DNA from: Curvibacter microcysteis
GTDB taxonomy: Bacteria; Pseudomonadota; Gammaproteobacteria; Burkholderiales; Burkholderiaceae_C
Assembly: GCF_028649435.1 (NCBI RefSeq)
Contig: NZ_JAQSIN010000002.1
Length of the DNA stretch: 64,000 nucleotides
Direction: 5' to 3' (one strand)
Made by a program: the position numbers and the translations under genes. This document shows, piece after piece, positions 7,041 to 15,736 of this stretch; the stretch's first letter is position 1, and each line of letters begins with the position of its first letter. The notes below the pieces were generated by a model. The model had not been told where the DNA came from. It worked only from the letters and a program-made list of their open reading frames with translations, and did not search any database.

Positions 7041-9521
7041 ATGAGCTCCCGCCTGTCTGACTGGACCCTGCAGGAAACCGCAGCAGGGCAATGGAGTGAA
7101 CCGCCGGTGGGTGAGGGCACCTGGCTGCCAGCACCCGTGCCGGGAACGGTGTGCGAAGCCTTGGCCGCCGCCGGTCGCTTCGACCTGAACGCGCCGCGCG
7201 CGCTGCAAGGCAGCGACTTCTGGTACCGCTGTGACTGGCCTGCCAGCCCGGCTGGAAAACTGCACATGGACGGTTTGGCCGGTTCGGTCGAAATCTGGTT
7301 GGGTTCGACCCTCTTGGGTCGCCATGCCCACATGGGTGTGCCCCTTGAATTGGACTTGGCTGCTCAGGCGGCCGGTCAGTTGTACCTGTGCGTGCGCGGC
7401 CAAGCTTCGGCACCCAAGCGGGCTGGTCGGGCCCGTTGGCGGCCCCGCATGATTCAGCCGGCTTCCCTGCGCGATGTGCGCCAGACCTTGCTGGGCCACA
7501 TGCCAGGCTGGTGCCCCGAGTGGGTGCCGCTGGGCCCCTACCAAGCCGTGCGCTTTGTGCCCGCGGATGCACCGTCTCCGGCTTGGTCGATGCAAAGCGT
7601 GCAGGCCGAGGCGCGGGAGGGCCAGGCCCACCTCAGCCTGCGCTTGCAGGGCCCAACCCCGTTGCCAGCTTTGCCTTACTTGCTGTGTGCTGGTCAGCGC
7701 CTGGCCTTGCAGCCGGTGGGGGCGGGCGTCTACTGTTTTGAGGGCATCGTCCCAGGCGCTGCGCTGTGGACGCCACACACACATGGCGTGCCGGCTTGCC
7801 ATGCCCTCAGCGTGCAGGTGCCAGAGGCCCCTGCCTTGAGCCAGGACCTGGGTGAACTGGGGTTTCGTCACGTCACGGTGGACACGACCGAGGGTGGTTT
7901 TGCCCTGCGCGTCAATGGCCTGTCGGTGTTTTGCCGAGGTGTGTGCTGGACGCCGACTGATTTGCTGCGTCTGCGCTCGGACCCGGCGGCTTTGCAACAC
8001 CAAATCGATTGGCTGGTCCAGGGCGGCGCCAACATGGTCCGCGTGGGCGGCACCATGTGGTACGAAGACGAGGCCTTTTACCGCGCCTGCAACCGGGCTG
8101 GTCTGCTGGTCTGGCAGGACTTCATGCTGGCCAATTTTGACTACCCGGCGCGGGATGCCGCCTTCATGGCCGAACTGCAGGCAGAGGCCACCTACTTCCT
8201 GACCCGCACCCGCCAGCACCCCTGTTTGGCCGTGTTGTGTGGCGGCAGCGAGGTGCGCCAGCAAGCCGAGATGCTGGGCGTGGACTGGCCTGAGGACGAC
8301 CCCGTGTTCACCGGCCTGCTTGCGCGCCTGAGTGCGGCGCTGCGGCCTGACGTGCCCTACGTGGCCAACACCCCTTGGGGCGGGGCGCCCGTGTTCAACA
8401 CCTCGCAAGGCGTCAGCCACTACTACGGCGTGGGCGCCTACATGCGTGGCTTCGACGATGCACGCCGGGCCCAAGTGCGATTTGCCAGCGAGTGCCTGGC
8501 CCTGGCCCATGTGCCCGCCGAGGCCGACCTGGCCGCCGATTTGGCGCGCCATCCGCTGGACACCCACTGGAAGCGGGGCACGCCGCGCGACCTGGGCGCC
8601 TCCTGGGACTTTGACGATGTGCGCGACCACTATGTGCAAACGCTCTATGGCGTGGAGCCTGCGCGCTTGCGCCGTGAAGACCCGGTCCGCTACCTGGATC
8701 TGGGCCGCGCCGTGTCCTGTGACCTGGTCGAGGCCGTGTTCTCGGAGTGGCGTCGAGCAGCCAGTCCCTGCGCCGGCGGCCTGGTTTGGCAGTGGCGCGA
8801 TCTGCGCCCCGGTGCTGGCTGGGGCCTGCTGGACGAGGCGGGGCAACCCAAGCCTGTCTGGCACGCCCTGTCCCGGCACTGGCAGCCCCTGCAACTGTTG
8901 ATCACCGATGAAGGCCTCAATGGCCTGGATCTGCATGTGGTGCACGAGGGCGATCAAGCGCTGGACCTGGTGCTGAGCCTGCAGGCTTTGCGTGACGGTC
9001 AGCGCGTGGTCGTCGAGGGGCAGCGCCACTTCACGGTGGCGGGTCGCGGTCAGCAGCGCTTCAGCAGCACCGAGCTGTTGGGGCGCTTTTTCGACACCAC
9101 TTACGCTTACCGTTTTGGTCCCCCAGCGCACGACGTGTGCGTGGCGACCTTGCGTGCGGCCCACAGCCAGGCCCTTCTGGGTTGGGCGGTGCACCTGCCG
9201 CAGCGGGCGTTGCCCCGGGCCGAACTGGGTTGGCAGACCCGCCTCGAGCGCGACGACCAAGGGCTGGCCTTGTATGTGACGGCCAGCCGTTTCAGCCAGT
9301 ACCTGCATTTCAGCAGTGCCAGTCACCGGCCTGATGTGGACTGGTTCCACCTGCCACCCGGGGTGGAGCAGTGCATCCGCCTGCAGCCCCGCGAAGGCGT
9401 GACCGTGGAGCCCGCGCTGGCGGGCGGCAGTTTGGGGGCCTTGAACAGCCTCAGCGAGCGCTGGGTTCGTTTCAGCGAAGCGATCGAGCGTTCGACACCG
9501 GCAGCCGGAGACGCGCCATGA
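7041..9521 (+). CDS. Glycoside hydrolase family 2 protein, beta-mannosidase-like
   Basis: An 826-residue protein with the GH2 layout: an N-terminal sugar-binding jelly roll (about 1-175), an immunoglobulin-like sandwich, and a TIM barrel from about 275. The barrel has NMVRVGGTMWYEDEAFY, LLVWQDFMLANFDYP and RTRQHPCLAVLCGGSE, typical of beta-mannosidases. E404 (in GGSE) corresponds to the acid/base and E484 (in FASE) to the nucleophile, so it looks catalytically intact; the late WQWRDLRPGAGWGLLD also matches. No signal peptide, so it would act in the cytoplasm. Its place in an amino-acid-activation operon suggests a glycosylated intermediate or product; substrate unknown. Three nucleotides separate it from the DUF1839-like gene. 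Confidence 0.88.
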   Translation: MSSRLSDWTLQETAAGQWSEPPVGEGTWLPAPVPGTVCEALAAAGRFDLNAPRALQGSDFWYRCDWPASPAGKLHMDGLAGSVEIWLGSTLLGRHAHMGVPLELDLAAQAAGQLYLCVRGQASAPKRAGRARWRPRMIQPASLRDVRQTLLGHMPGWCPEWVPLGPYQAVRFVPADAPSPAWSMQSVQAEAREGQAHLSLRLQGPTPLPALPYLLCAGQRLALQPVGAGVYCFEGIVPGAALWTPHTHGVPACHALSVQVPEAPALSQDLGELGFRHVTVDTTEGGFALRVNGLSVFCRGVCWTPTDLLRLRSDPAALQHQIDWLVQGGANMVRVGGTMWYEDEAFYRACNRAGLLVWQDFMLANFDYPARDAAFMAELQAEATYFLTRTRQHPCLAVLCGGSEVRQQAEMLGVDWPEDDPVFTGLLARLSAALRPDVPYVANTPWGGAPVFNTSQGVSHYYGVGAYMRGFDDARRAQVRFASECLALAHVPAEADLAADLARHPLDTHWKRGTPRDLGASWDFDDVRDHYVQTLYGVEPARLRREDPVRYLDLGRAVSCDLVEAVFSEWRRAASPCAGGLVWQWRDLRPGAGWGLLDEAGQPKPVWHALSRHWQPLQLLITDEGLNGLDLHVVHEGDQALDLVLSLQALRDGQRVVVEGQRHFTVAGRGQQRFSSTELLGRFFDTTYAYRFGPPAHDVCVATLRAAHSQALLGWAVHLPQRALPRAELGWQTRLERDDQGLALYVTASRFSQYLHFSSASHRPDVDWFHLPPGVEQCIRLQPREGVTVEPALAGGSLGALNSLSERWVRFSEAIERSTPAAGDAP

Positions 9522-11284
9522 CGCCCGTCGTCATCCACAACACCCCGGTCCAGTGGCATGCCCCGGCCTCGGGCGATCTGCGCCATGTGGTGCTGCTGTG
9601 CAACACCTTGGGGGATGAGGGGCTGTACGCCTATCGGCCCCTGGTGGCCTTGGCAGAGGACCTGGCCCAAGCCGGCCTGGGGGTGTTGCGTTTCAGCTTC
9701 CCCGACCAAGACGATGGCGTGGACCTGGCGCCCGACGCCGACGCCATCGCCGAGTCTTTGAACACCTTGCAGGCTTTGCTGGCCTGGGTGCAGCGGCAGT
9801 GGCCTGGCGTGGCGGTCAGCCTGTGCGGTTACCGCATGGGCGCCTTGCTGGCCGCTGAAGTGGCGGCCCGCAACCCCGGTCTGCTGGGGCTGGCTTTGCT
9901 GGCACCGGTGCCATCCGGTCGCCTGGTGCTGCGCGAGCTGGCGCTCAAAGCGGGGCAGGGCGTGGCTGCAGACGCCGCCCTGGTGCAGGACGGCTGGCAT
10001 CTGTCGTCCGCGTCGCGCCAGACGCTGGCGGGGCTGGATTGGCAGGCCTTGCTGCAGCAATCACCGCCCCATGGTTTGGTGCTCAGCGACACCGGATTGC
10101 GCGCGGCCGAGAAACTGGTGGGCGGCTTGGCTCAGGCAGGTGCAACCGGTTGGCGCGTCCAAGCCGCTGAGGATTTGGTGAGCCTGCGCGCTTACTCGCA
10201 TCTGGTCACCGTGCCTGAGGTGGCCTTTTCGGAGCTGGTCCGATGGTTGGTGGGCTTACCTCTGCCGGCTGCTGTGCCGCAGCCTGCCCCGTGGCTTGAT
10301 CTGCCAGCGCCGTCAGCCCTGAACTTGCCCCAAGGCACCGAGCGCTCGCTGCGCTTGGGGCCGCAAGGCCGCTTGGCCGGTGTGCTGTGCACGCCGCCCG
10401 GCTGCGAGGCCTCATCGGCCCGGGCTGACTCACCCTGCTTGTTGATTCTCAACACCGCCGGGAACCCCAGTGCGGGGCAAAGCCGCAGCGCGGTTCAGCT
10501 CGCACGGGCCTTGGCGGTGCAAGGGGTGAGTTCGCTGCGCGTCGATGTGCGTGGCAATGGAAACAGCTTGCCGGTGCAGCGTGGGCGCAATTGGGCCATG
10601 TACACCGAGGCCCCCATTGAGGACGTGAGCGCTGCCTTGGACTGCCTGCAGCAACAGGGCTGGGCTCAGCCGGCGGTGTTCGGTTTGTGCTCGGGCGCCT
10701 ACCTGGCCTTGCAGGCCGCCGTCCAGGACCCGCGCATGGGGCGCTTGTTGCTGGTCAATCTGCAAAGTTTTCTGTGGCAGGGCGAGCCCTTTGGCGCAGA
10801 ACTCGAGGCGCCAGTGGGCAGCAGTGAAGCCGGCGATGGCGTGCAACTCAAGCACATGGGGCGCTACAAGCAAATCATCTTCACGCTCGACTTCTGGCGT
10901 CGTCTGTTGGCGGGCGAGGTGCATGTGTGGGGCGTCACTCGGCGACTCGTGGCCAGACTGAGTCTGCGCGTGGCCAGCCGCGTGCAGGCCAGCCTGCCCG
11001 CTGGCTGGGTGCTGTTGCCCCAGCAAGCCGAAGTGCAAGAGCGCATGGCGCGGCTGACCCGCCGTGCCCTGCCCATCACCTTGATTTATGGCGACACCGA
11101 TGCCGGCCTCAATGAGCTGGAGGCCTTGTTTGGGCGCCAAGGTCAGCGACTGACCCGCCAGCCCGGTGTGGCTTTGCATTTGGTGGCCGATGCCGACCAC
11201 ATGTTCATCGACCCGCCGTCTTTGCAAACCTTGATTCGACAGGTGGGCGAGGCCTTGTGCACGCCTGCCGCGAGACCCGCATGA
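9518..11284 (+). CDS. Tandem (two-domain) alpha/beta-hydrolase protein
   Basis: A 588-residue protein with two alpha/beta-hydrolase domains. Domain 1 (about 20-245) has the elbow CGYRMGALLA, where the nucleophile position of GxSxG is Arg106. Domain 2 (about 305-580) has FGLCSGAYLALQ, with Cys391 in the nucleophile position, plus YGDTDAG (Asp526/528) and ADADHMF (His561) to complete a Cys-Asp-His triad. GxCxG elbows occur in dienelactone hydrolases and PHA synthases, so acyl transfer through a thioester is plausible; domain 1 looks non-catalytic. The pair recalls hydrolases of exopolysaccharide/exosortase loci. The ATG overlaps the GH2 stop (ATGA), and its own stop overlaps the next ATG. Confidence 0.85.
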   Translation: MTPVVIHNTPVQWHAPASGDLRHVVLLCNTLGDEGLYAYRPLVALAEDLAQAGLGVLRFSFPDQDDGVDLAPDADAIAESLNTLQALLAWVQRQWPGVAVSLCGYRMGALLAAEVAARNPGLLGLALLAPVPSGRLVLRELALKAGQGVAADAALVQDGWHLSSASRQTLAGLDWQALLQQSPPHGLVLSDTGLRAAEKLVGGLAQAGATGWRVQAAEDLVSLRAYSHLVTVPEVAFSELVRWLVGLPLPAAVPQPAPWLDLPAPSALNLPQGTERSLRLGPQGRLAGVLCTPPGCEASSARADSPCLLILNTAGNPSAGQSRSAVQLARALAVQGVSSLRVDVRGNGNSLPVQRGRNWAMYTEAPIEDVSAALDCLQQQGWAQPAVFGLCSGAYLALQAAVQDPRMGRLLLVNLQSFLWQGEPFGAELEAPVGSSEAGDGVQLKHMGRYKQIIFTLDFWRRLLAGEVHVWGVTRRLVARLSLRVASRVQASLPAGWVLLPQQAEVQERMARLTRRALPITLIYGDTDAGLNELEALFGRQGQRLTRQPGVALHLVADADHMFIDPPSLQTLIRQVGEALCTPAARPA

Positions 11285-12525
11285 GTGTTCTTGACGCCCC
11301 TGACAAAGCCACCGGTCTGCAGCTTCAACGGGCCCCTCTGAGCTGCTTGGCCGACTTGGCGCCCCACCGCGCCGAGTGGTTGGGCTTGTTGGCGCAAATC
11401 CCTACGGCCTTGCCTTTCCAGACCCCGGAGTGGTGCTGGGCCTGGTGGCAGACCTTTGCAGTCCAGAGCCGCTTTCGCCGTGACCACCTGTCCTTGATGC
11501 TGCTGCGGGAGCAGGGGCGCTTGGTGGGCCTCTGGCCGCTGGTGCGCTCTTTGTCGGGCTGGGGGCCCTTGGTTTTGATCAGCCAATGGCGCCCATTGGG
11601 GGCCGATCCCAATCTGACCGAGCTGCGCACCCCCTTGGTCTTGCCCGGCTACGAAGCGGCCGTGGCCCGGTATTGGCTGGACTTGGTCGAACGCCAACCC
11701 GGCATGCACCAGGTCATCCTGCCCAGCGATGTGCTGGGCCAGGAGTTGGCGCGGCGCAGCGGACTGGTTCGCTTGGGTCAGCGCGAGGTGCCCAATTACG
11801 TCCTGCAGCCGGGCTCGGACTGGCCGGCCTTCAAGACGGGCCTCAAGCGCAACATCAAGGAGTCGCTGCGCCGCTGTTACAACTCGCTGGCGCGCGAGGG
11901 CTTGTCGCCCCAGTTGGAGGTGCTGAGCGATCCGGCCGCCTTGCGCGAGCAACTGCCTGAGTTCTACCGCCTCCATGGGCTGCGCGCTGACCAGGCTGAC
12001 ACCATTGCCCACCCCGACTATTTTGAGTCGGCCCAGCACCGCCGCTTCATCGATGGATTGTTGGATCAGGCCGGGGAGGGGGCGGCCCTCGGGGTGCGGC
12101 TGTTTGTCCTTCGTGTGTCCGGGCAGGCCGTGGCCATGCGGCTGGCCTTCCAGACGCGGCAAGAGCTGTATCTCTATTACTCAGGCTATGAGCCTGCCTG
12201 GGGCCGTTTCAGTGTCATGACCACCTTGGTCAGTGAGTTGATCCAATGGGCCCAGGCCCAAGGCTTGAGCACGGTCAATTTGTCCGTGGGGCGTGATGTC
12301 TCCAAAACCCGGTGGGGCCCGCAAGAGCGCTTGTTTGGTGACCACTATCTGGCCGGCGCGGGACCGATCAACCGATTCTTGATGAGGGCCTTGGTGCGAC
12401 GCCGGGGCCTGAGCGCGGGCTACCTGACGGCGGAGCAGGCGGCGCAACAAGCCCTTGAAGATGCCCAGGCCGAGGCGGCGGAAGCATCCCTTCTGCCGCC
12501 TCAAAGCGCCCAGCGGGCGGCTTGA
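11281..12525 (+). CDS. CelD/BcsL-type GNAT-fold acetyltransferase
   Basis: This 414-residue protein belongs to the CelD/BcsL (BioF2-like, Acetyltransf_6) branch of the GNAT fold. Seen: FQTPEWCWAWWQTF near the start, a central KTGLKRNIKESLRRCYNSL, RLFVLRVSGQAVAMRLAF and ELYLYYSGYEPAWGRFS, then LVSELIQWAQAQGL, the usual order for the C-terminal GNAT half. Members act in cellulose and exopolysaccharide synthesis or move aminoacyl groups (FemAB-like relatives), which suits an operon that activates an amino acid. The start is ATG at 11281, overlapping the hydrolase stop by 4 bp. It is the last gene of the operon; the next gene, sucA, starts 286 bp downstream. Confidence 0.85.
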   Translation: MSVLDAPDKATGLQLQRAPLSCLADLAPHRAEWLGLLAQIPTALPFQTPEWCWAWWQTFAVQSRFRRDHLSLMLLREQGRLVGLWPLVRSLSGWGPLVLISQWRPLGADPNLTELRTPLVLPGYEAAVARYWLDLVERQPGMHQVILPSDVLGQELARRSGLVRLGQREVPNYVLQPGSDWPAFKTGLKRNIKESLRRCYNSLAREGLSPQLEVLSDPAALREQLPEFYRLHGLRADQADTIAHPDYFESAQHRRFIDGLLDQAGEGAALGVRLFVLRVSGQAVAMRLAFQTRQELYLYYSGYEPAWGRFSVMTTLVSELIQWAQAQGLSTVNLSVGRDVSKTRWGPQERLFGDHYLAGAGPINRFLMRALVRRRGLSAGYLTAEQAAQQALEDAQAEAAEASLLPPQSAQRAA

Positions 12526-12811
12526 AGCGAGCGAACGCGCGCTCCCGGTGCGCTCGCCCCAGCCCTGTGCAAAAGGGGCTGCCCAGGCATGGCGGGCGGG
12601 GCCAATCGCGCACCGCGCTGGCGTCTCTACGTACTTTCGCGCACCAAGACAAGTCAGACATTCCTGTCCCTGGGCTGGGATTAGTGGCACAATCGCGTCC
12701 GCATAAGGCCCTTCCCCAGCCACTGTCGCATCCGCCAACCGGTTCAGCCGTGTCGCGGAAGGTTTACTAACCAGCTAATGTTTCCCTCAGGGAAGCGGAG
12801 GTCAGCGGAAT
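12526..12811. promoter_or_regulatory. Intergenic region with probable sucA promoter and leader
   Basis: No gene is visible. A (T/C)AnAATC element, CACAATC at 12688-12694 preceded by TGG, resembles an extended -10 box; no good -35 is seen. A strong ribosome-binding site, CGGAGG at 12796-12801, lies 10 nt before the sucA ATG at 12812. Confidence 0.4.
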
Positions 12812-15688
12812 ATGAGCGATTCTTCGTCTGTCTACCAAGCCTACCAAGGCAACACCTATCTCTTCGGGGGCAACGCGCCCTACGTTGAAGAGATGTACGA
12901 AAACTACCTGGCCAACCCCGGTAGCGTGCCTGACAACTGGCGCGATTACTTCGACGCCCTGCAGCACGTGCCTGCCGTCGACGGCTCCAATGCCCGTGAC
13001 GTGCCCCACCTGCCCGTCATCAACGCTTTCGCCGAACGCGCCAAGCAAGGTCAAACCAAGGTTGTCTTGGCCAGTGCCGACGCCGAAATGGGCCGCAAGC
13101 GCACCGCTGTTCAACAACTGATCGCTGCTTACCGCAACGTCGGCGCTCGTTGGGCCGACCTGGATCCGCTCAAGCGCACCGAGCGCGCTCAAATTCCGCA
13201 ACTCGAAACCTCTTACTACGGCTTCACCGATGCCGACCAAGAGACCGTGTTCAACATCAGCAACACCTTCTTCGGCAAGGACACCATGTCCCTGCGCGAG
13301 TTGCTGAACGCCCTGCGTGAAACCTACTGCGGCACCATTGGCGCCGAGTACATGCACACCACCGACCAGGACCAAAAGGCCTGGTGGCAAAAGAAGCTGG
13401 AAAGCATTCGCAGCAAGCCGAATTTCGGCGCTGACAAAAAGAAGCACATCCTCGACCGCCTGACCGCTGCCGAAGGCCTGGAACGTTACCTGCACACCAA
13501 GTACGTCGGTCAAAAGCGCTTCTCGCTCGAAGGCGGTGAGAGCTTCATCGCGGCCATGGATGAGCTGATCCAATCGGCTGGCGCCAAGGGCGTGCAAGAA
13601 ATCGTCATCGGCATGGCCCACCGCGGCCGTCTGAACGTGCTGGTCAACACCCTGGGCAAGATGCCCAAGGACCTGTTCGCCGAGTTCGACCACACCGCGC
13701 CTGAAGAACTGCCGGCCGGTGACGTGAAGTACCACCAAGGTTTCAGCTCCGACGTGACCACCCCTGGCGGCCCGGTTCACCTGTCGCTGGCCTTCAACCC
13801 TTCGCACCTGGAAATCGTCAACCCGGTGGTCGAAGGCTCGGTGCGCGCCCGCATGGACCGCCGCAACGACCCGCTGGGCAACCAAGTGCTGCCGGTGCTG
13901 GTGCACGGTGACGCGGCCTTCGGCGGCCAAGGCGTGAACCAGGAAACCCTGGCCCTGGCCCAAACCCGTGGCTACACCACGGGCGGCACGGTGCACATCA
14001 TCATCAACAACCAGATCGGTTTCACCACCAGCGACCCGCGCGACATGCGCTCCAGCGCGTTCTGCACCGACATCGTCAAGATGGTCGAGGCCCCGGTGCT
14101 GCACGTCAACGGTGACGATCCTGAAGCCGTCGTGCTGGCCATGCAACTGGCGCTTGAATTCCGCATGGAATTCCGCCAGGACGTGGTCGTGGACATCACT
14201 TGCTTCCGCAAGCTGGGCCACAACGAGCAAGACACCCCCAGCCTGACCCAGCCGCTGATGTACAAGAAGATCGCCGCCCATCCGGGCACGCGCCGTCTGT
14301 ACGCCGACAAGCTGGCCACCCAAGGCCTGGGCGCGACCCTGGGCGACGACATGGTCAAGGAATACCGTGCCGCCATGGATGCCGGCCGCCACACCGTTGA
14401 CCCGGTGCTGACGAACTTCAAGAGCAAGTTCGCCGTGGACTGGAGCCCTTACCTGGGCAAGAAGTGGACCGACGCGGGTGACACCGCCATCCCGGCTGCC
14501 GAATGGCACCGTCTGGCCACCAAGATCACCACCATCCCGGCCAGCGTGACCCCGCACCAGCTCGTGAAGAAGGTGTACGACGACCGCGCTGCCATGGGCC
14601 GTGGTGACATCCCGGTGGACTGGGGCATGGGTGAAACCATGGCCTTTGCCTCCCTGGTGGCCAGTGGCTACCCCGTGCGTCTGTCCGGCGAAGATTGCGG
14701 CCGTGGCACCTTCACCCACCGCCATGCCGTGATTCACGACCAAAACCGTGAAAAGTGGGACACCGGTACCTACCTGCCGCTGCAAAACGTGGCTGAGAAC
14801 CAAGCCCCGTTCGTGGTCATCGACTCCATCCTGTCTGAAGAGGCGGTGCTGGGCTTTGAGTACGGCTACGCCTCCAACGACCCCAACACCCTGGTGATCT
14901 GGGAAGCCCAGTTCGGCGACTTCGCCAACGGCGCCCAAGTGGTGATCGACCAGTTCATCGCTTCGGGTGAAGTGAAGTGGGGCCGCGTCAATGGTCTGAC
15001 CCTGATGCTGCCGCACGGCTACGAAGGCCAAGGCCCTGAGCACAGCTCGGCCCGCCTGGAGCGCTTCATGCAGTTGTCGGCCGACACCAACATGCAAGTG
15101 GTGCAACCGACGACCGCCAGCCAGATCTTCCACGTCCTGCGTCGTCAGATGGTGCGCAACCTGCGCAAGCCGCTGATCATCATGACGCCCAAGTCGCTGC
15201 TGCGTAACAAGGACGCCACCTCCCCGCTGGTCGAATTCACCAAGGGCAGCTTCCAGACCGTCATTGGCGACCAGAAGGACGAAGTCAGCAAGAAGGCCGA
15301 CAAGGTCAAGCGCGTCATCGCCTGCTCGGGCAAGGTTTACTACGACCTGGCCAAGAAGCGCGACGAAAAGGGGGCCGACGACGTGGCCGTGATTCGCGTC
15401 GAACAGCTCTACCCCTTCCCGCACAAGGCTTTTGCCGCTGAGCTCAAGAAGTACCCGAACGCCACCGAAATCGTGTGGTGCCAGGACGAGCCGCAAAACC
15501 AAGGTGCTTGGTTCTTCGTGCAGCACTACATCCACGAAAACATGCTGGACGGCCAGAAGCTGGGTTACTCGGGTCGCGCAGCATCTGCTTCGCCGGCCGT
15601 GGGTTACTCGCACCTGCACCAGGAACAACAAAAGGCGCTGGTCGACGGCGCTTTCGCCAAGCTCAAGGGTTTTGTGCTGACCAAGTAA
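12812..15688 (+). CDS. sucA: 2-oxoglutarate dehydrogenase E1 component
   Basis: This 958-residue thiamine-diphosphate enzyme decarboxylates 2-oxoglutarate and succinylates the E2 lipoyl arm in the citric acid cycle. Seen: an N-terminal E2-binding helix (VEEMYENYLANPGSVPDNWRD split by the usual variations), IGMAHRGRLNVLVN, the ThDP motif region GDAAFGGQGVNQE to NNQIGFTTS, and the transketolase-like half with LSGEDCGRGTFTHRHAV and MLPHGYEGQGPEHSSAR. Length is normal for the family. It heads the sucA-sucB-lpdA cluster; sucB follows after 48 bp. Confidence 0.98.
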   Translation: MSDSSSVYQAYQGNTYLFGGNAPYVEEMYENYLANPGSVPDNWRDYFDALQHVPAVDGSNARDVPHLPVINAFAERAKQGQTKVVLASADAEMGRKRTAVQQLIAAYRNVGARWADLDPLKRTERAQIPQLETSYYGFTDADQETVFNISNTFFGKDTMSLRELLNALRETYCGTIGAEYMHTTDQDQKAWWQKKLESIRSKPNFGADKKKHILDRLTAAEGLERYLHTKYVGQKRFSLEGGESFIAAMDELIQSAGAKGVQEIVIGMAHRGRLNVLVNTLGKMPKDLFAEFDHTAPEELPAGDVKYHQGFSSDVTTPGGPVHLSLAFNPSHLEIVNPVVEGSVRARMDRRNDPLGNQVLPVLVHGDAAFGGQGVNQETLALAQTRGYTTGGTVHIIINNQIGFTTSDPRDMRSSAFCTDIVKMVEAPVLHVNGDDPEAVVLAMQLALEFRMEFRQDVVVDITCFRKLGHNEQDTPSLTQPLMYKKIAAHPGTRRLYADKLATQGLGATLGDDMVKEYRAAMDAGRHTVDPVLTNFKSKFAVDWSPYLGKKWTDAGDTAIPAAEWHRLATKITTIPASVTPHQLVKKVYDDRAAMGRGDIPVDWGMGETMAFASLVASGYPVRLSGEDCGRGTFTHRHAVIHDQNREKWDTGTYLPLQNVAENQAPFVVIDSILSEEAVLGFEYGYASNDPNTLVIWEAQFGDFANGAQVVIDQFIASGEVKWGRVNGLTLMLPHGYEGQGPEHSSARLERFMQLSADTNMQVVQPTTASQIFHVLRRQMVRNLRKPLIIMTPKSLLRNKDATSPLVEFTKGSFQTVIGDQKDEVSKKADKVKRVIACSGKVYYDLAKKRDEKGADDVAVIRVEQLYPFPHKAFAAELKKYPNATEIVWCQDEPQNQGAWFFVQHYIHENMLDGQKLGYSGRAASASPAVGYSHLHQEQQKALVDGAFAKLKGFVLTK

Positions 15689-15736
15689 GGTCATCTCTAC
15701 CCCCTCGAACCAGAACAAGATACTGAAAGAATTGAA

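Noticed and set aside
5964..9350. Very long open frame on the minus strand opposite the DUF1839-like and GH2 genes
   Set aside because: High GC at third positions creates antisense open frames; the encoded sequence is His/Gln-rich low complexity with no recognisable domain, and the plus-strand genes have clear families.
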